Part shown: piece after piece, positions 9,370 to 17,473 of the stretch | Numbering within the stretch: the stretch's first letter is position 1 | Layout: every line of letters starts with the position of its first letter | From: an uncultured Bacteroidales bacterium | Lineage (GTDB): Bacteria > Bacteroidota > Bacteroidia > Bacteroidales > Bacteroidaceae | Direction of reading: 5' to 3' | Length of the DNA: 52,912 bases | Assembly (NCBI GenBank): GCA_902798685.1 | Contig: CADBXO010000020.1 | Span: 1 to 52,912, forward strand | Position numbers and translations under genes: made by a program | The notes under the pieces: generated by a model | What the model was told of the DNA's origin: nothing | Database searches by the model: none | The model's input: only the letters and a program-made list of their open reading frames with translations

Positions 9370-9888
9370 TTAGAAAGTAAAAGTCTCGGGGTCTGATGTG
9401 AATGATGAGATTGTGGCTGTAGCGTTGCGCATATAGAGCACGATGGTGTTGTCATCATTCTCATTGTACATGGAGCGCAGTGACTCGTTCTTGTCGAGCA
9501 TATCCTTCTTAGCCTCGACGCGTTCATCGGCCACGAGTTCACATACTATACGAATCCACTTGCCGTCCTTGAAGGCGCAGATCTCAGCCTTGGGATTGGC
9601 TTCCAGCTGCTTGTAGACGTTCTTGACCTTACCGGTCTGGATGTAGAGCTTGCCCTCAAAAATCTCGGCTGTGCCGAATGGGCGTACATGAGGCTGGTCA
9701 CCGTCAACAGTAGCCAGATAATATGTTCCTGCTTCCTTGAGGAACTGCTGAGCGCGCAGTGCGTTGTCAGGGTTAGGGGTAGTCTTTGTGATCATAGTTC
9801 CGTTACTTTCAGTAGTTTGTTTTGGTGCGTTGTTTCCGCATGACAAGAACATCATTGCAGTCACAGCAATCAAGAAAAATCTTTTCAT
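9370..9888 (-). CDS. Pyridoxamine 5'-phosphate oxidase-like (split-barrel flavin) lipoprotein
   Basis: This 172-residue protein starts with the lipoprotein signal MKRFFLIAVTAMMFLSCG and continues with a PNPOx-like split-barrel domain. The core segments are YYLATVDGDQPHVRPFGTAE, KLYIQTGKVKNVYKQLEANP, AEICAFKDGKWIRIVCE and a C-terminal TIVLYMRNATATISSF. Family members usually bind FMN or F420 in the cytoplasm, so an export signal is unusual. The substrate is unknown. The -7 element at 9908-9915 overlaps the end of the upstream kinase gene, and the outer-membrane-type protein gene follows. Confidence 0.82.
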   Translation of the reverse strand: MKRFFLIAVTAMMFLSCGNNAPKQTTESNGTMITKTTPNPDNALRAQQFLKEAGTYYLATVDGDQPHVRPFGTAEIFEGKLYIQTGKVKNVYKQLEANPKAEICAFKDGKWIRIVCELVADERVEAKKDMLDKNESLRSMYNENDDNTIVLYMRNATATISSFTSDPETFTF

Positions 9889-9907
9889 ATAATTGGTTGT
9901 TTGGTGA

Positions 9908-9915
9908 CAAAGTTA
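9908..9915 (-). promoter_or_regulatory. -7 element (TAACTTTG) of the PNPOx-like lipoprotein gene
   Basis: A perfect TAnnTTTG lies 20 nt before ATG 9888. Its first three bases are the stop codon of the upstream kinase gene, so promoter and gene end are overlaid. Confidence 0.6.
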
Positions 9916-10767
9916 AGATAAATCCTGAGTTATGCGCGCTTTGAAGAACGCCAATATCTCAGGGTTGTCCATATGGTGCAGGTAACTGGTGCGTACCAGG
10001 TCCAGTACGGCGTAGGGGCGGAGTTCACGGTTAAGCGCCTCAACATCCTTTGTGCCGGTATAGGCTACTGCAAAAGCGTTCCAGAAGTCAACCATCTGCT
10101 GCTGTGTCATGTGTGTGAGATCCTGCACCTGAGGAATGAAGCTGTCCTCGACCATCATCTTGTAGAGGTGAGCCAGATCCATCATGTAATAACCCTGTGA
10201 CAGCCAGCCCAGATCAATCCAGTAGTACTGCCCGCCCGCCAGAATTATATTGCCCGGCTGGAAATCACCATGCAGGCAGTTTTCAGTCTCCGGCATTGCA
10301 TCCACCAGGGCCGATAAGCGCTCACGTTGCTCATCAGTCACAATCACCGATGTTTGTACGGCTTTTTTCAACAACGTTTTCATGGGGATGACATACTCGT
10401 TTGGAGTGATGGGGGTATTGTGAAGTACCTTTCCGTACTCGGCCATCATGGAGGCGTATTCGGGTATGCGGTCGGGGGCATCGGCACATAGACGGGCAAA
10501 GGATTTCTTGCCCTCAATGATATGGCACAGGTATCCGTGGTCCTTTCCGTTGCGAACTATTTCAATCATCTTTGGGGTGGGCAGACCCGTCTCAAAGGCG
10601 GTCTGGGCGGCATAAAACTCCTGCTCGACTTTCGGGGCGCTGCCCAGATCTCCGGTGACTAGTTTGAGCATTACGCCGGGATGGGCATCGGATACATAGG
10701 CCTGTCCGTTAAAACCTTCACCGACTTTTGTCCACTGGCTCAGTTCTATCTGCGGATACTCTTTCAT
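9913..10767 (-). CDS. Aminoglycoside phosphotransferase-family kinase
   Basis: This 284-residue protein (start chosen at ATG 10767) has the APH/choline-kinase fold. The N lobe has VGEGFNGQAYV followed by VMLKLV with the ATP-binding lysine. The catalytic loop is LHGDFQPGNIIL (H-x-D-x4-N) and YWIDLGW carries the metal-binding Asp in place of the usual D-[FW]. It resembles the APH-like kinases common in anaerobic gut bacteria that are not proven resistance enzymes. The substrate cannot be deduced, so drug resistance should not be assumed. The -7 element at 10791-10798 supports this start over an upstream in-frame ATG at 10809. Confidence 0.85.
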   Translation of the reverse strand: MKEYPQIELSQWTKVGEGFNGQAYVSDAHPGVMLKLVTGDLGSAPKVEQEFYAAQTAFETGLPTPKMIEIVRNGKDHGYLCHIIEGKKSFARLCADAPDRIPEYASMMAEYGKVLHNTPITPNEYVIPMKTLLKKAVQTSVIVTDEQRERLSALVDAMPETENCLHGDFQPGNIILAGGQYYWIDLGWLSQGYYMMDLAHLYKMMVEDSFIPQVQDLTHMTQQQMVDFWNAFAVAYTGTKDVEALNRELRPYAVLDLVRTSYLHHMDNPEILAFFKARITQDLS

Positions 10768-10790
10768 AGTCCTTTTAATCTGTTGTTTTG

Positions 10791-10798
10791 CAAATATA
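10791..10798 (-). promoter_or_regulatory. -7 element (TATATTTG) of the APH-like kinase gene
   Basis: A perfect TAnnTTTG on the minus strand lies 23 nt before ATG 10767 and downstream of the alternative start at 10809, which it argues against. Confidence 0.6.
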
Positions 10799-10860
10799 AT
10801 AATTTGCACAATCCCCGGATATTGATTTAATTTGCTGATGTTAATCCTTTTCTAACCGTT

Positions 10861-11259
10861 ATGACACCACAAGCAAAAAAAGACCTTTTGATATCCGGTA
10901 TTGTAATACTGGCTTTAAGTGCAGTTCTCTTTGTTTTCTTTTTAATCACTCATAGCTTAAGTGAAAATTGGACATTATGTGCCGGAATGGTATTCGCAAG
11001 TCTGTTAGCAATGGCTCACACTGGCCCAATTAAGTTCCTGAATCCCCTAAAGACCTCTGTTAAGAAACTCATTTACTACATCTGTTTCTTCATTGTGATT
11101 GCATCGGCGGCCTCATATTTCGGCGCACTCAAATACTCATATAATACGGGCGCTGATCCTGATTTTGCTGCCAGAATATGCGTATTAGTAGGTTCCATAG
11201 GCCTGGTGATACTTGTAGTATTCCGACACTACAAGGATGAGTGGACCAAAAAAGAATAG
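10861..11259 (+). CDS. Small integral membrane protein, unknown function
   Basis: This 132-residue protein of unrecognised family has four hydrophobic segments, at about 10-30 (ISGIVILALSAVLFVFFLI), 38-52, 68-90 (LIYYICFFIVIASAASYFG) and 103-122 (ICVLVGSIGLVILVVF), and charged ends (MTPQAKKD at the start, KDEWTKKE at the end). It is a single-gene unit between divergent and convergent neighbours. A weak -7-like TTAATTTG lies at about 10826-10833. No motif links it to a pathway. Confidence 0.65.
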   Translation: MTPQAKKDLLISGIVILALSAVLFVFFLITHSLSENWTLCAGMVFASLLAMAHTGPIKFLNPLKTSVKKLIYYICFFIVIASAASYFGALKYSYNTGADPDFAARICVLVGSIGLVILVVFRHYKDEWTKKE

Positions 11260-11275
11260 TACCATTGGGGATGGA

Positions 11276-11767
11276 TTACAGTATCTCTCTTGCAATCCAT
11301 GCACAAGCCTCAGCATCGGCGAGTGCGTGGTGATGATTCTCTAATTGATAACCGCAAGCGGCGGCAACTGTCTGGAGCTGATGGTTTGCTAAAGCTGGAA
11401 ATTTTCTCCTTGAGCAGCAAAGGGTGTCATAAAAGATATAGTCGGGATAATCCATTTGATACGTGCGGAATACGGCCTTTAAACAACCTTCATCAAATGG
11501 ACTGTTATGCGCCACAAGGGGCAGACCTTCTATCATCGGCTCAATCTTTGCCCAAACATCGGGAAACACGGGCGCATTATCCGTGTCGCGGCTGCATAAC
11601 CCATGCACCCTCTGGCACCAATAGTTGTAATAATCGGGCTCCGGCTTTATGAGTGAGTAGAATGAGTCTACAATCTCGCCATCGCGCACAATGATTACAC
11701 CAACTGAGCATACGGAACTACGCTCGCCGTTTGCCGTTTCAAAGTCTATTGCTGCAAAATCTTTCAT
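11276..11767 (-). CDS. DnaQ/RNase T-type 3'-5' exonuclease
   Basis: This 163-residue DEDDh exonuclease has all three motifs: Exo I AAIDFETANGE (D, E), Exo II LVAHNSPFDEGCL (D) and Exo III HHALADAEAC (H, D). The VHGL segment between Exo I and Exo II is typical of the epsilon-subunit-like group. It is a stand-alone domain without BRCT or polymerase fusions, so it is probably a repair or RNA/DNA 3'-end trimming enzyme rather than the replicative proofreader. The -7 element lies at 11787-11794. Confidence 0.9.
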   Translation of the reverse strand: MKDFAAIDFETANGERSSVCSVGVIIVRDGEIVDSFYSLIKPEPDYYNYWCQRVHGLCSRDTDNAPVFPDVWAKIEPMIEGLPLVAHNSPFDEGCLKAVFRTYQMDYPDYIFYDTLCCSRRKFPALANHQLQTVAAACGYQLENHHHALADAEACAWIAREIL

Positions 11768-11786
11768 CCCAGGACAAATAATGGGA

Positions 11787-11794
11787 CAAAGATA
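11787..11794 (-). promoter_or_regulatory. -7 element (TATCTTTG) of the exonuclease gene
   Basis: A perfect TAnnTTTG on the minus strand lies 19 nt upstream of ATG 11767. Confidence 0.55.
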
Positions 11795-11890
11795 CTATTT
11801 CTGCTTGCCAAAATTGAGTCGTCTCTGTATACATATGTTATATGTTGATAAATAGAAGAGGTGGAAGGAGTTTATACGGGTAGAAAGTAG

Positions 11891-11898
11891 TACCTTTG
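11891..11898 (+). promoter_or_regulatory. -7 element (TACCTTTG) of purL
   Basis: A perfect TAnnTTTG lies 23 nt before ATG 11922. No good -33 TTTG is present. No purine riboswitch-like structure is visible in the roughly 20-nt leader. Confidence 0.6.
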
Positions 11899-11921
11899 CA
11901 CATCAAAATTTTGTAACTGAA

Positions 11922-14900
11922 ATGATTATCTTTTTCAAGAACCCGTCAGGCACGATTGTTGCCACTGAGACTGTTTCAAAACTGCAGGCTGAGGATGTTA
12001 AGAAGCTGAGCTGGCTGTATGGTGAGGCCACTGCTCTGGACCAGGAATCACTGGAAGGTTTCTTTGTTGGTCCGCGCCGCGAAATGATTACCCCTTGGAG
12101 TACTAATGCCGTTGAGATTACCCAGAACATGGGTCTTAAGGGTATAAGCCGTATTGAGGAGTATTTCCCTGTGGCTAATGCCGATGCAGAATATGACCCC
12201 ATGTTGCAGCGCCTGTACAAGGGTCTTGACCAGAAGATCTTTACTGTCGATATCAAGCCGCAGCCTATTCTGTTCATTGAGGACCTGGAGTCTTACAACG
12301 AGCAGGAGGGTCTGGCACTCTCAAAAGAGGAGATTGATTACCTCCACAAGGTTGAGGGTGAGCTGGGCCGCAAGCTGACTGACAGCGAGGTGTTCGGCTT
12401 TGCACAGATCAACTCAGAGCACTGCCGTCACAAGATCTTTGGCGGAAAGTTCATCATTGATGGAAAGGAGATGGAGTCATCACTGTTCAGCCTCATTAAG
12501 AAGACTACTCAGGAGAACCCCAACCGCATCTTATCGGCCTACAAGGACAACGTTGCATTTGCACAGGGTCCGGTTGTTGAGCAGTTTGCCCCGGCCGATC
12601 ACTCTACTTCAGATTGGTTCATAATCAAGAATATCGAGACCGTAATATCTCTTAAGGCCGAGACACATAACTTCCCCACCACAGTTGAGCCGTTCAACGG
12701 TGCATCAACCGGTACCGGCGGTGAGATCCGCGACCGTATGGGTGGCGGTACAGGTTCATGGCCTATCGCAGGTACTGCAGTCTATATGACCTCTTATCCC
12801 CGCAATGATGAGAGCCGTTCATGGGAAAAACCCATGAAAGAGCGCAAGTGGCTCTATCAGACTCCTGAGCAGATACTTATCAAGGCATCCAATGGTGCAT
12901 CGGACTTTGGTAATAAGTTCGGACAGCCGCTTATCTGCGGTTCACTGCTTACTTTTGAGCATCAGGAGAACGGCGAGCAGTATGGCTATGATAAGGTTAT
13001 CATGCTTGCGGGCGGTGTAGGTTACGGAACCAAGCGTGACTGCATCAAGGGCACTCCCAAGAAGGGTAACAAGATTGTGGTGCTGGGTGGTGACAACTAC
13101 CGCATCGGTCTTGGCGGCGGTTCTGTTTCATCTGTTGAGACTGGCCGATACTCATCCGGTATTGAGCTGAACGCCGTTCAGCGTGCCAATGCTGAGATGC
13201 AGAAGCGTGCTTACAATGTTACACGCGCCCTCTGCGAGGAGGATACCAACCCCATAGTTTCAATCCATGACCACGGATCGGCCGGTCACGTTAACTGTCT
13301 GTCCGAGTTGGTTGAGGAGTGCGGTGGCCTGATTGAGATGGACAAGCTGCCTGTAGGTGACAAGACTCTGTCATCGAAGGAGATTATCGCCAACGAGTCA
13401 CAGGAGCGTATGGGCTTGCTCATTGATGAGAAGCACATTGAGCACGTACGCAAGATTGCCGAGCGTGAGCGCGCCCCGATGTATGTGGTTGGTGAGACCA
13501 CCGGCGATGCCCGCTTTGCTTTTGAGCAGGCTGATGGCATACGTCCGTTTGACCTGGCCGTAAGCCAGATGTTCGGTTCATCTCCCAAGACCTATATGGT
13601 TGATGAGACCGTTGAGCGTAAGTATGAGAATGTTACATACAGCGATGATAAGATTGAGGAGTACCTGGGTAATGTGCTGCAGCTTGAGGCTGTTGCATGT
13701 AAGGATTGGCTCACCAACAAGGTTGACCGTTCCGTAACAGGTAAGATTGCACGTCAGCAGTGCCAGGGTAAGCTGCAGCTGCCGCTCTCTGACTGCGGTG
13801 TGGTTGCTCTTGACTATCGCGGCAAGAAGGGTATCGCAACTGCTATCGGTCATGCTCCGCAGGCCGGTCTGGCTGATCCCGCTGCAGGCTCAGTCCTGTC
13901 AGTCGCCGAGTCACTGACCAATATCGTATTTGCTCCTCTGACACAGGGACTCAAGACCGTATCACTCTCCGCCAACTGGATGTGGCCCTGCCGCGCTCAG
14001 AAGGGTGAGGATGCTCGTCTGTACAGCGGCGTCAAGGCTCTGTCAGACTTCTGCCTTGAACTTGGCATCAACGTTCCTACAGGTAAGGATTCACTCTCAA
14101 TGACTCAGAAGTATCCCGATGGCAGCAAGGTTATCAGCCCGGGTACCGTAATCGTTTCATCGGGTGGTGAGGTATCGGACATCCGTAAGGTTGTATCACC
14201 TGTGCTTGCAGACCGCAAGGACAGCGTGCTGATTCATATCGACTTCAGTTTTGACGAGCAGCGTCTGGGCGGTTCGGCTCTGGCTCAGTCACTCGACCGC
14301 ATTGGCAGTGACGTTCCCACAGTCAAGAACGCCGAGTATTTTGCCGATGCATTCAACGCCGTTCAGAAACTCATTGACAAGCGCATGATCCTGGCCGGTC
14401 ACGATATCTCTGCCGGCGGTCTGGTAGTAACACTGCTTGAGATGTGCTTTGCCAATCCTCAGGGCGGTCTGGAGATCAGCCTTGACAAGCTGGTAGGCAA
14501 GGACCTGACAAGCATGCTGTTCGCTGAGAACCCGGGCGTTGTGCTGCAGGTTGAGAGCAAAAAGCTGGATGCCGTTAACTCATATCTTGACGAGGCTGGT
14601 GTGGGCTACGCAGTAATTGGTCGTCCGGCCGATGCACGCACGCTGTATATCCGTCGCGGCAAGAAGAATATCACCATCGACATAGACAAGATGCGTGACC
14701 TCTGGTACAAGACATCATACCTGCTGGACCGCAAGCAGTCATTCAACGGCTGTGCCGACAAGCGTTACAAGAACTACTCAAAGCAGCCCATGGATATCAA
14801 GATTGCCTATAACTTTACAGGCAAGCTGAGCCAGTTCGGTCTGGATCCTGACCGCCGCACACCAAGCGGTATCAAGGCTGCAATCATCCGTGAGAAGGGT

Positions 14901-15620
14901 ACCAACGGTGAGCGCGAGATGGCTTACACTCTGTGGCTGGCCGGATTCGATGTCAAGGATGTAACAATGACTGACCTGGTAAGCGGCCGCGAGACTCTTG
15001 ATGACATCAACATGATAGTGTTCTGCGGCGGATTCTCCAACTCTGATGTTCTGGGTTCTGCCAAGGGCTGGGCCGGTGCATTCCTCTTCAACCCCAAGGC
15101 CAAGGAGACACTGGATCGCTTCTACGCACGTAAGGACACCCTGTCACTGGGTATCTGCAACGGCTGCCAGCTGATGATTGAGCTTGGTCTTATCAACCCT
15201 GACTATGAGAAGCAGGCACACATGCTGCACAATGACTCACACAAGTTCGAGTCTTCATATCTGGGTTTGACCATCCCCAAGAACGAGAGCGTAATGTTCA
15301 AGACTCTGGGCGGCTCACGTCTTGGTGTTTGGGTTGCTCACGGCGAGGGCAAGTTCTCACTGCCTTACTCTGAGGATAAGTATAATGTAATTGCTAAGTA
15401 TACATACGCTGATTATCCCGCCAATCCTAACGGATCTGATTACAATGTGGCTGGTATAGCAAGTGCCGATGGCCGTCACGTCGCTATGATGCCGCATCCC
15501 GAGCGCGCCATATTCCCGTGGCAGTGCGGATACTATCCCGCTGAGCGCCTGGATGATGAGATCACCCCGTGGATTGAGGCATTCGTGAATGCCCGCAAGT
15601 GGGTTGAGGCTCAGAAATAA
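11922..15620 (+). CDS. purL: Phosphoribosylformylglycinamidine synthase (one-chain PurL)
   Basis: This 1232-residue FGAM synthase carries out the fourth step of de novo purine synthesis, converting FGAR, glutamine and ATP to FGAM. It is the large one-chain type with a PurS-like N-terminal domain, two AIRS-like synthetase halves and a C-terminal class I glutaminase. Visible motifs are GFAQINSEHCRHKIFGG, ETHNFPTTVEPFNGASTGTGG, VVALDYRGKKG, and in the glutaminase LSLGICNGCQLMIELGL (nucleophile Cys) and MMPHPERAIFPWQ. The start is supported by the -7 element 23 nt upstream. Two chromate-transporter genes follow at 5-nt spacing, probably in the same transcript but with no evident metabolic link. 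Confidence 0.97.
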   Translation: MIIFFKNPSGTIVATETVSKLQAEDVKKLSWLYGEATALDQESLEGFFVGPRREMITPWSTNAVEITQNMGLKGISRIEEYFPVANADAEYDPMLQRLYKGLDQKIFTVDIKPQPILFIEDLESYNEQEGLALSKEEIDYLHKVEGELGRKLTDSEVFGFAQINSEHCRHKIFGGKFIIDGKEMESSLFSLIKKTTQENPNRILSAYKDNVAFAQGPVVEQFAPADHSTSDWFIIKNIETVISLKAETHNFPTTVEPFNGASTGTGGEIRDRMGGGTGSWPIAGTAVYMTSYPRNDESRSWEKPMKERKWLYQTPEQILIKASNGASDFGNKFGQPLICGSLLTFEHQENGEQYGYDKVIMLAGGVGYGTKRDCIKGTPKKGNKIVVLGGDNYRIGLGGGSVSSVETGRYSSGIELNAVQRANAEMQKRAYNVTRALCEEDTNPIVSIHDHGSAGHVNCLSELVEECGGLIEMDKLPVGDKTLSSKEIIANESQERMGLLIDEKHIEHVRKIAERERAPMYVVGETTGDARFAFEQADGIRPFDLAVSQMFGSSPKTYMVDETVERKYENVTYSDDKIEEYLGNVLQLEAVACKDWLTNKVDRSVTGKIARQQCQGKLQLPLSDCGVVALDYRGKKGIATAIGHAPQAGLADPAAGSVLSVAESLTNIVFAPLTQGLKTVSLSANWMWPCRAQKGEDARLYSGVKALSDFCLELGINVPTGKDSLSMTQKYPDGSKVISPGTVIVSSGGEVSDIRKVVSPVLADRKDSVLIHIDFSFDEQRLGGSALAQSLDRIGSDVPTVKNAEYFADAFNAVQKLIDKRMILAGHDISAGGLVVTLLEMCFANPQGGLEISLDKLVGKDLTSMLFAENPGVVLQVESKKLDAVNSYLDEAGVGYAVIGRPADARTLYIRRGKKNITIDIDKMRDLWYKTSYLLDRKQSFNGCADKRYKNYSKQPMDIKIAYNFTGKLSQFGLDPDRRTPSGIKAAIIREKGTNGEREMAYTLWLAGFDVKDVTMTDLVSGRETLDDINMIVFCGGFSNSDVLGSAKGWAGAFLFNPKAKETLDRFYARKDTLSLGICNGCQLMIELGLINPDYEKQAHMLHNDSHKFESSYLGLTIPKNESVMFKTLGGSRLGVWVAHGEGKFSLPYSEDKYNVIAKYTYADYPANPNGSDYNVAGIASADGRHVAMMPHPERAIFPWQCGYYPAERLDDEITPWIEAFVNARKWVEAQK

Positions 15621-15625
15621 GAAAC

Positions 15626-16162
15626 ATGCTGTTAACCCTTTTCATCACCTTCTTTAAGATCGGGCTGTTCACCATAGGCGGTGGATACGCTATGATCCCG
15701 CTCATTGAGCGTGAGGTGGTGGAGCGTAAGGGTTGGATCTCACGTGAAGACTTCCTGGACTTGCTGGCTATTGCCCAGTCTGCCCCGGGAGTCTTTGCTG
15801 TAAATATCTCCATATTCATCGGCTACAGGATGCGTAAGTCCATTGGCAGTATATTCTGCGCTTTGGGCACCGTGCTGCCGTCCATTATCATCATTCTGGC
15901 AATTGCCCTGTTCTTAGGCAATTACCGCGATAATAGGGTAGTGGAGAACGTCTTTAAGGGCATCCGCCCTGCGGTTATTGCGCTGATTCTTACTCCGACA
16001 ATAAGGCTTGCGTCTAAGGCTGGCTTAAACAAGTGGACCTGGTGGGTTCCGGTTGTAACGGCGCTTGCAATCTGGTGGCTTGGAGTATCACCCGTATGGA
16101 TAATCTTCGCAACCATCCTGGGCGCGATATTGTACTACATCCTTAAACTGAGGAAGGCATGA
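15626..16162 (+). CDS. Chromate transporter-family protein, first subunit
   Basis: This 178-residue ChrA-half protein (CHR family) has the diagnostic start FFKIGLFTIGGGYAMIPLIEREVVE and the AQSAPGVFAVNISIFIGYR segment, followed by about four hydrophobic helices. Short CHR proteins encoded in pairs are thought to form heterodimers equivalent to the two halves of full-length ChrA. Chromate efflux is the founding activity, but the physiological anion in gut anaerobes is unknown. Its stop overlaps the start of the next gene by 4 nt (ATGA), so translation is coupled. Confidence 0.9.
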   Translation: MLLTLFITFFKIGLFTIGGGYAMIPLIEREVVERKGWISREDFLDLLAIAQSAPGVFAVNISIFIGYRMRKSIGSIFCALGTVLPSIIIILAIALFLGNYRDNRVVENVFKGIRPAVIALILTPTIRLASKAGLNKWTWWVPVVTALAIWWLGVSPVWIIFATILGAILYYILKLRKA

Positions 16163-16752
16163 GCACGGTGGTATTATATCTCAAGATCTTCTGGACCTTC
16201 TTCAAGATAGGTCTCTTTGGCTTTGGCGGAGGCTACGGAATGCTCTCGCTAATCCAGAATGAGGTGGTTGAGAACCATCAGTGGATATCGAACTCAGAGT
16301 TTACTGATATAGTAGCCGTAAGCCAGATGACTCCGGGGCCGATAGGCATAAACTCAGCCACATACGTCGGCTTCAAAGCGATTGAGAATGCCGGAATGAC
16401 GCGAACGGAGGCTGTATGCGGATCTCTGCTGGCATCGTTCTCAGTCATGCTGCCGTCATTCATCCTGATGTTGCTTATCAGCGCCTTCTTTATGCACTAC
16501 AAGGACCACAAGTCAGTCCAGACTGTTTTGAAGTGGCTGCGTCCAGTCGTTGTGGGAATGCTTGCTGCAGCTGTTCTGTTGCTGCTGAATGAAGAAAATC
16601 TTGGCACATTCAGCGCAGACAATCTGCAACTGTACGTAAGCATCGGCCTCTTTGCCTTAGCATTCGTAGCAACCTACTATTGGAAGGTAGGTCCAATCAA
16701 AGTAATTCTTTTAGCTGGCTTATTCGGCGGAATTCTCTACAGCATCCTGTAG
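16159..16752 (+). CDS. Chromate transporter-family protein, second subunit
   Basis: This 197-residue second CHR-family half has FFKIGLFGFGGGYGMLSLIQNEVVE near the N-terminus, then VSQMTPGPIGINSATYVGF and five or so hydrophobic helices. It is paralogous to the preceding gene but more hydrophobic at the C-terminus. The two should act as one membrane complex. Its last 33 bases overlap the 3' end of the convergent tcdA gene. Confidence 0.9.
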   Translation: MSTVVLYLKIFWTFFKIGLFGFGGGYGMLSLIQNEVVENHQWISNSEFTDIVAVSQMTPGPIGINSATYVGFKAIENAGMTRTEAVCGSLLASFSVMLPSFILMLLISAFFMHYKDHKSVQTVLKWLRPVVVGMLAAAVLLLLNEENLGTFSADNLQLYVSIGLFALAFVATYYWKVGPIKVILLAGLFGGILYSIL

Positions 16753-17472
16753 TACCAAGCCTGCAAGAGTGCAGCCGAATATGGCGGTGATGTGGGCCAG
16801 GGAGCCGTTGGTCTGGCCTTTGGTGATTTGGCTCAGAGTCTCCTCTTTTTCCGGCTGCGGGCCTTTGTTCTGCAGCAGTTCATCAGAATAGACGCACTGG
16901 AACTTGCGCTTGGGGTACTGGTCGTTCTGCTTAAAGCGCTTGCGCAGCATGCGGGCCAGCGGATCGCCCTTTACCTTCCAGAACTCCGTCACGCGTATGC
17001 GGGTGGGGTCTATCTTTAGTGCGGCTCCCATTGATGAGAAGAACTTGGCATTCGTCTTGGTAGCCAGCAGAATAAGCAACGCTTTGTCCTTAAGCGAGTC
17101 TATTGCGTCAATAATGTAATCGTAACTGTCCAGGTCAAATGTATCGGCCGATTCCTCATTAAATACCTTCTCTATCGTGGTTATTTGGGCCGATGGGTTT
17201 ATGCTCAGAAGGCGTTCCTTGAGTGCGTCGACCTTGACCTGACCAACTGTCAGGGTGGTGGCCATGAGCTGGCGGTTGATGTTGGTTACGCTTACGCGGT
17301 CCGAGTCTACTATGGTCAGGTTGATGATTCCGGAGCGGATCAGGCTCTCGGCGCACCAGGAACCTACACCTCCAACGCCGAACAGGATAACGCGCTTGGA
17401 GGCAAGGCTTTTCATTGCCTCGTCACCCAGCAGAAGTCTGGAGCGTCCGAATAATGTGTCTTCTAAAGCCAT
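16720..17472 (-). CDS. tcdA: tRNA threonylcarbamoyladenosine dehydratase (ThiF/E1-like)
   Basis: This 250-residue E1-like enzyme of the TcdA (YgdL) group uses ATP to cyclise t6A to ct6A at position 37 of tRNAs that read ANN codons. Motifs include RSRLLLGDEAM, the nucleotide-binding VILFGVGGVGSWCAESLIRSG, the Mg/ATP segment VDSDRVSVTNINRQ and the YIIDAIDSLKDK strand. A basic loop (RMLRKRFK) follows. The start codon lies 1 nt from the stop of hsdR upstream, so it may be read from the defence-island transcript; no separate promoter is visible. The 3' end overlaps the chromate-transporter gene by 33 bp. Confidence 0.93.
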   Translation of the reverse strand: MALEDTLFGRSRLLLGDEAMKSLASKRVILFGVGGVGSWCAESLIRSGIINLTIVDSDRVSVTNINRQLMATTLTVGQVKVDALKERLLSINPSAQITTIEKVFNEESADTFDLDSYDYIIDAIDSLKDKALLILLATKTNAKFFSSMGAALKIDPTRIRVTEFWKVKGDPLARMLRKRFKQNDQYPKRKFQCVYSDELLQNKGPQPEKEETLSQITKGQTNGSLAHITAIFGCTLAGLVLQDAVENSAE

Positions 17473-17473
17473 A

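Noticed and set aside
9913-10767. Acquired aminoglycoside-resistance gene
   Set aside because: The kinase motifs are present, but composition matches the neighbours, no mobile element is near, and such kinases are widespread with other or unknown substrates.
15626-16752. A single chrA gene broken by a frameshift
   Set aside because: Each half has its own start and complete CHR motif and they overlap by ATGA, the usual arrangement of two-gene chromate transporters.
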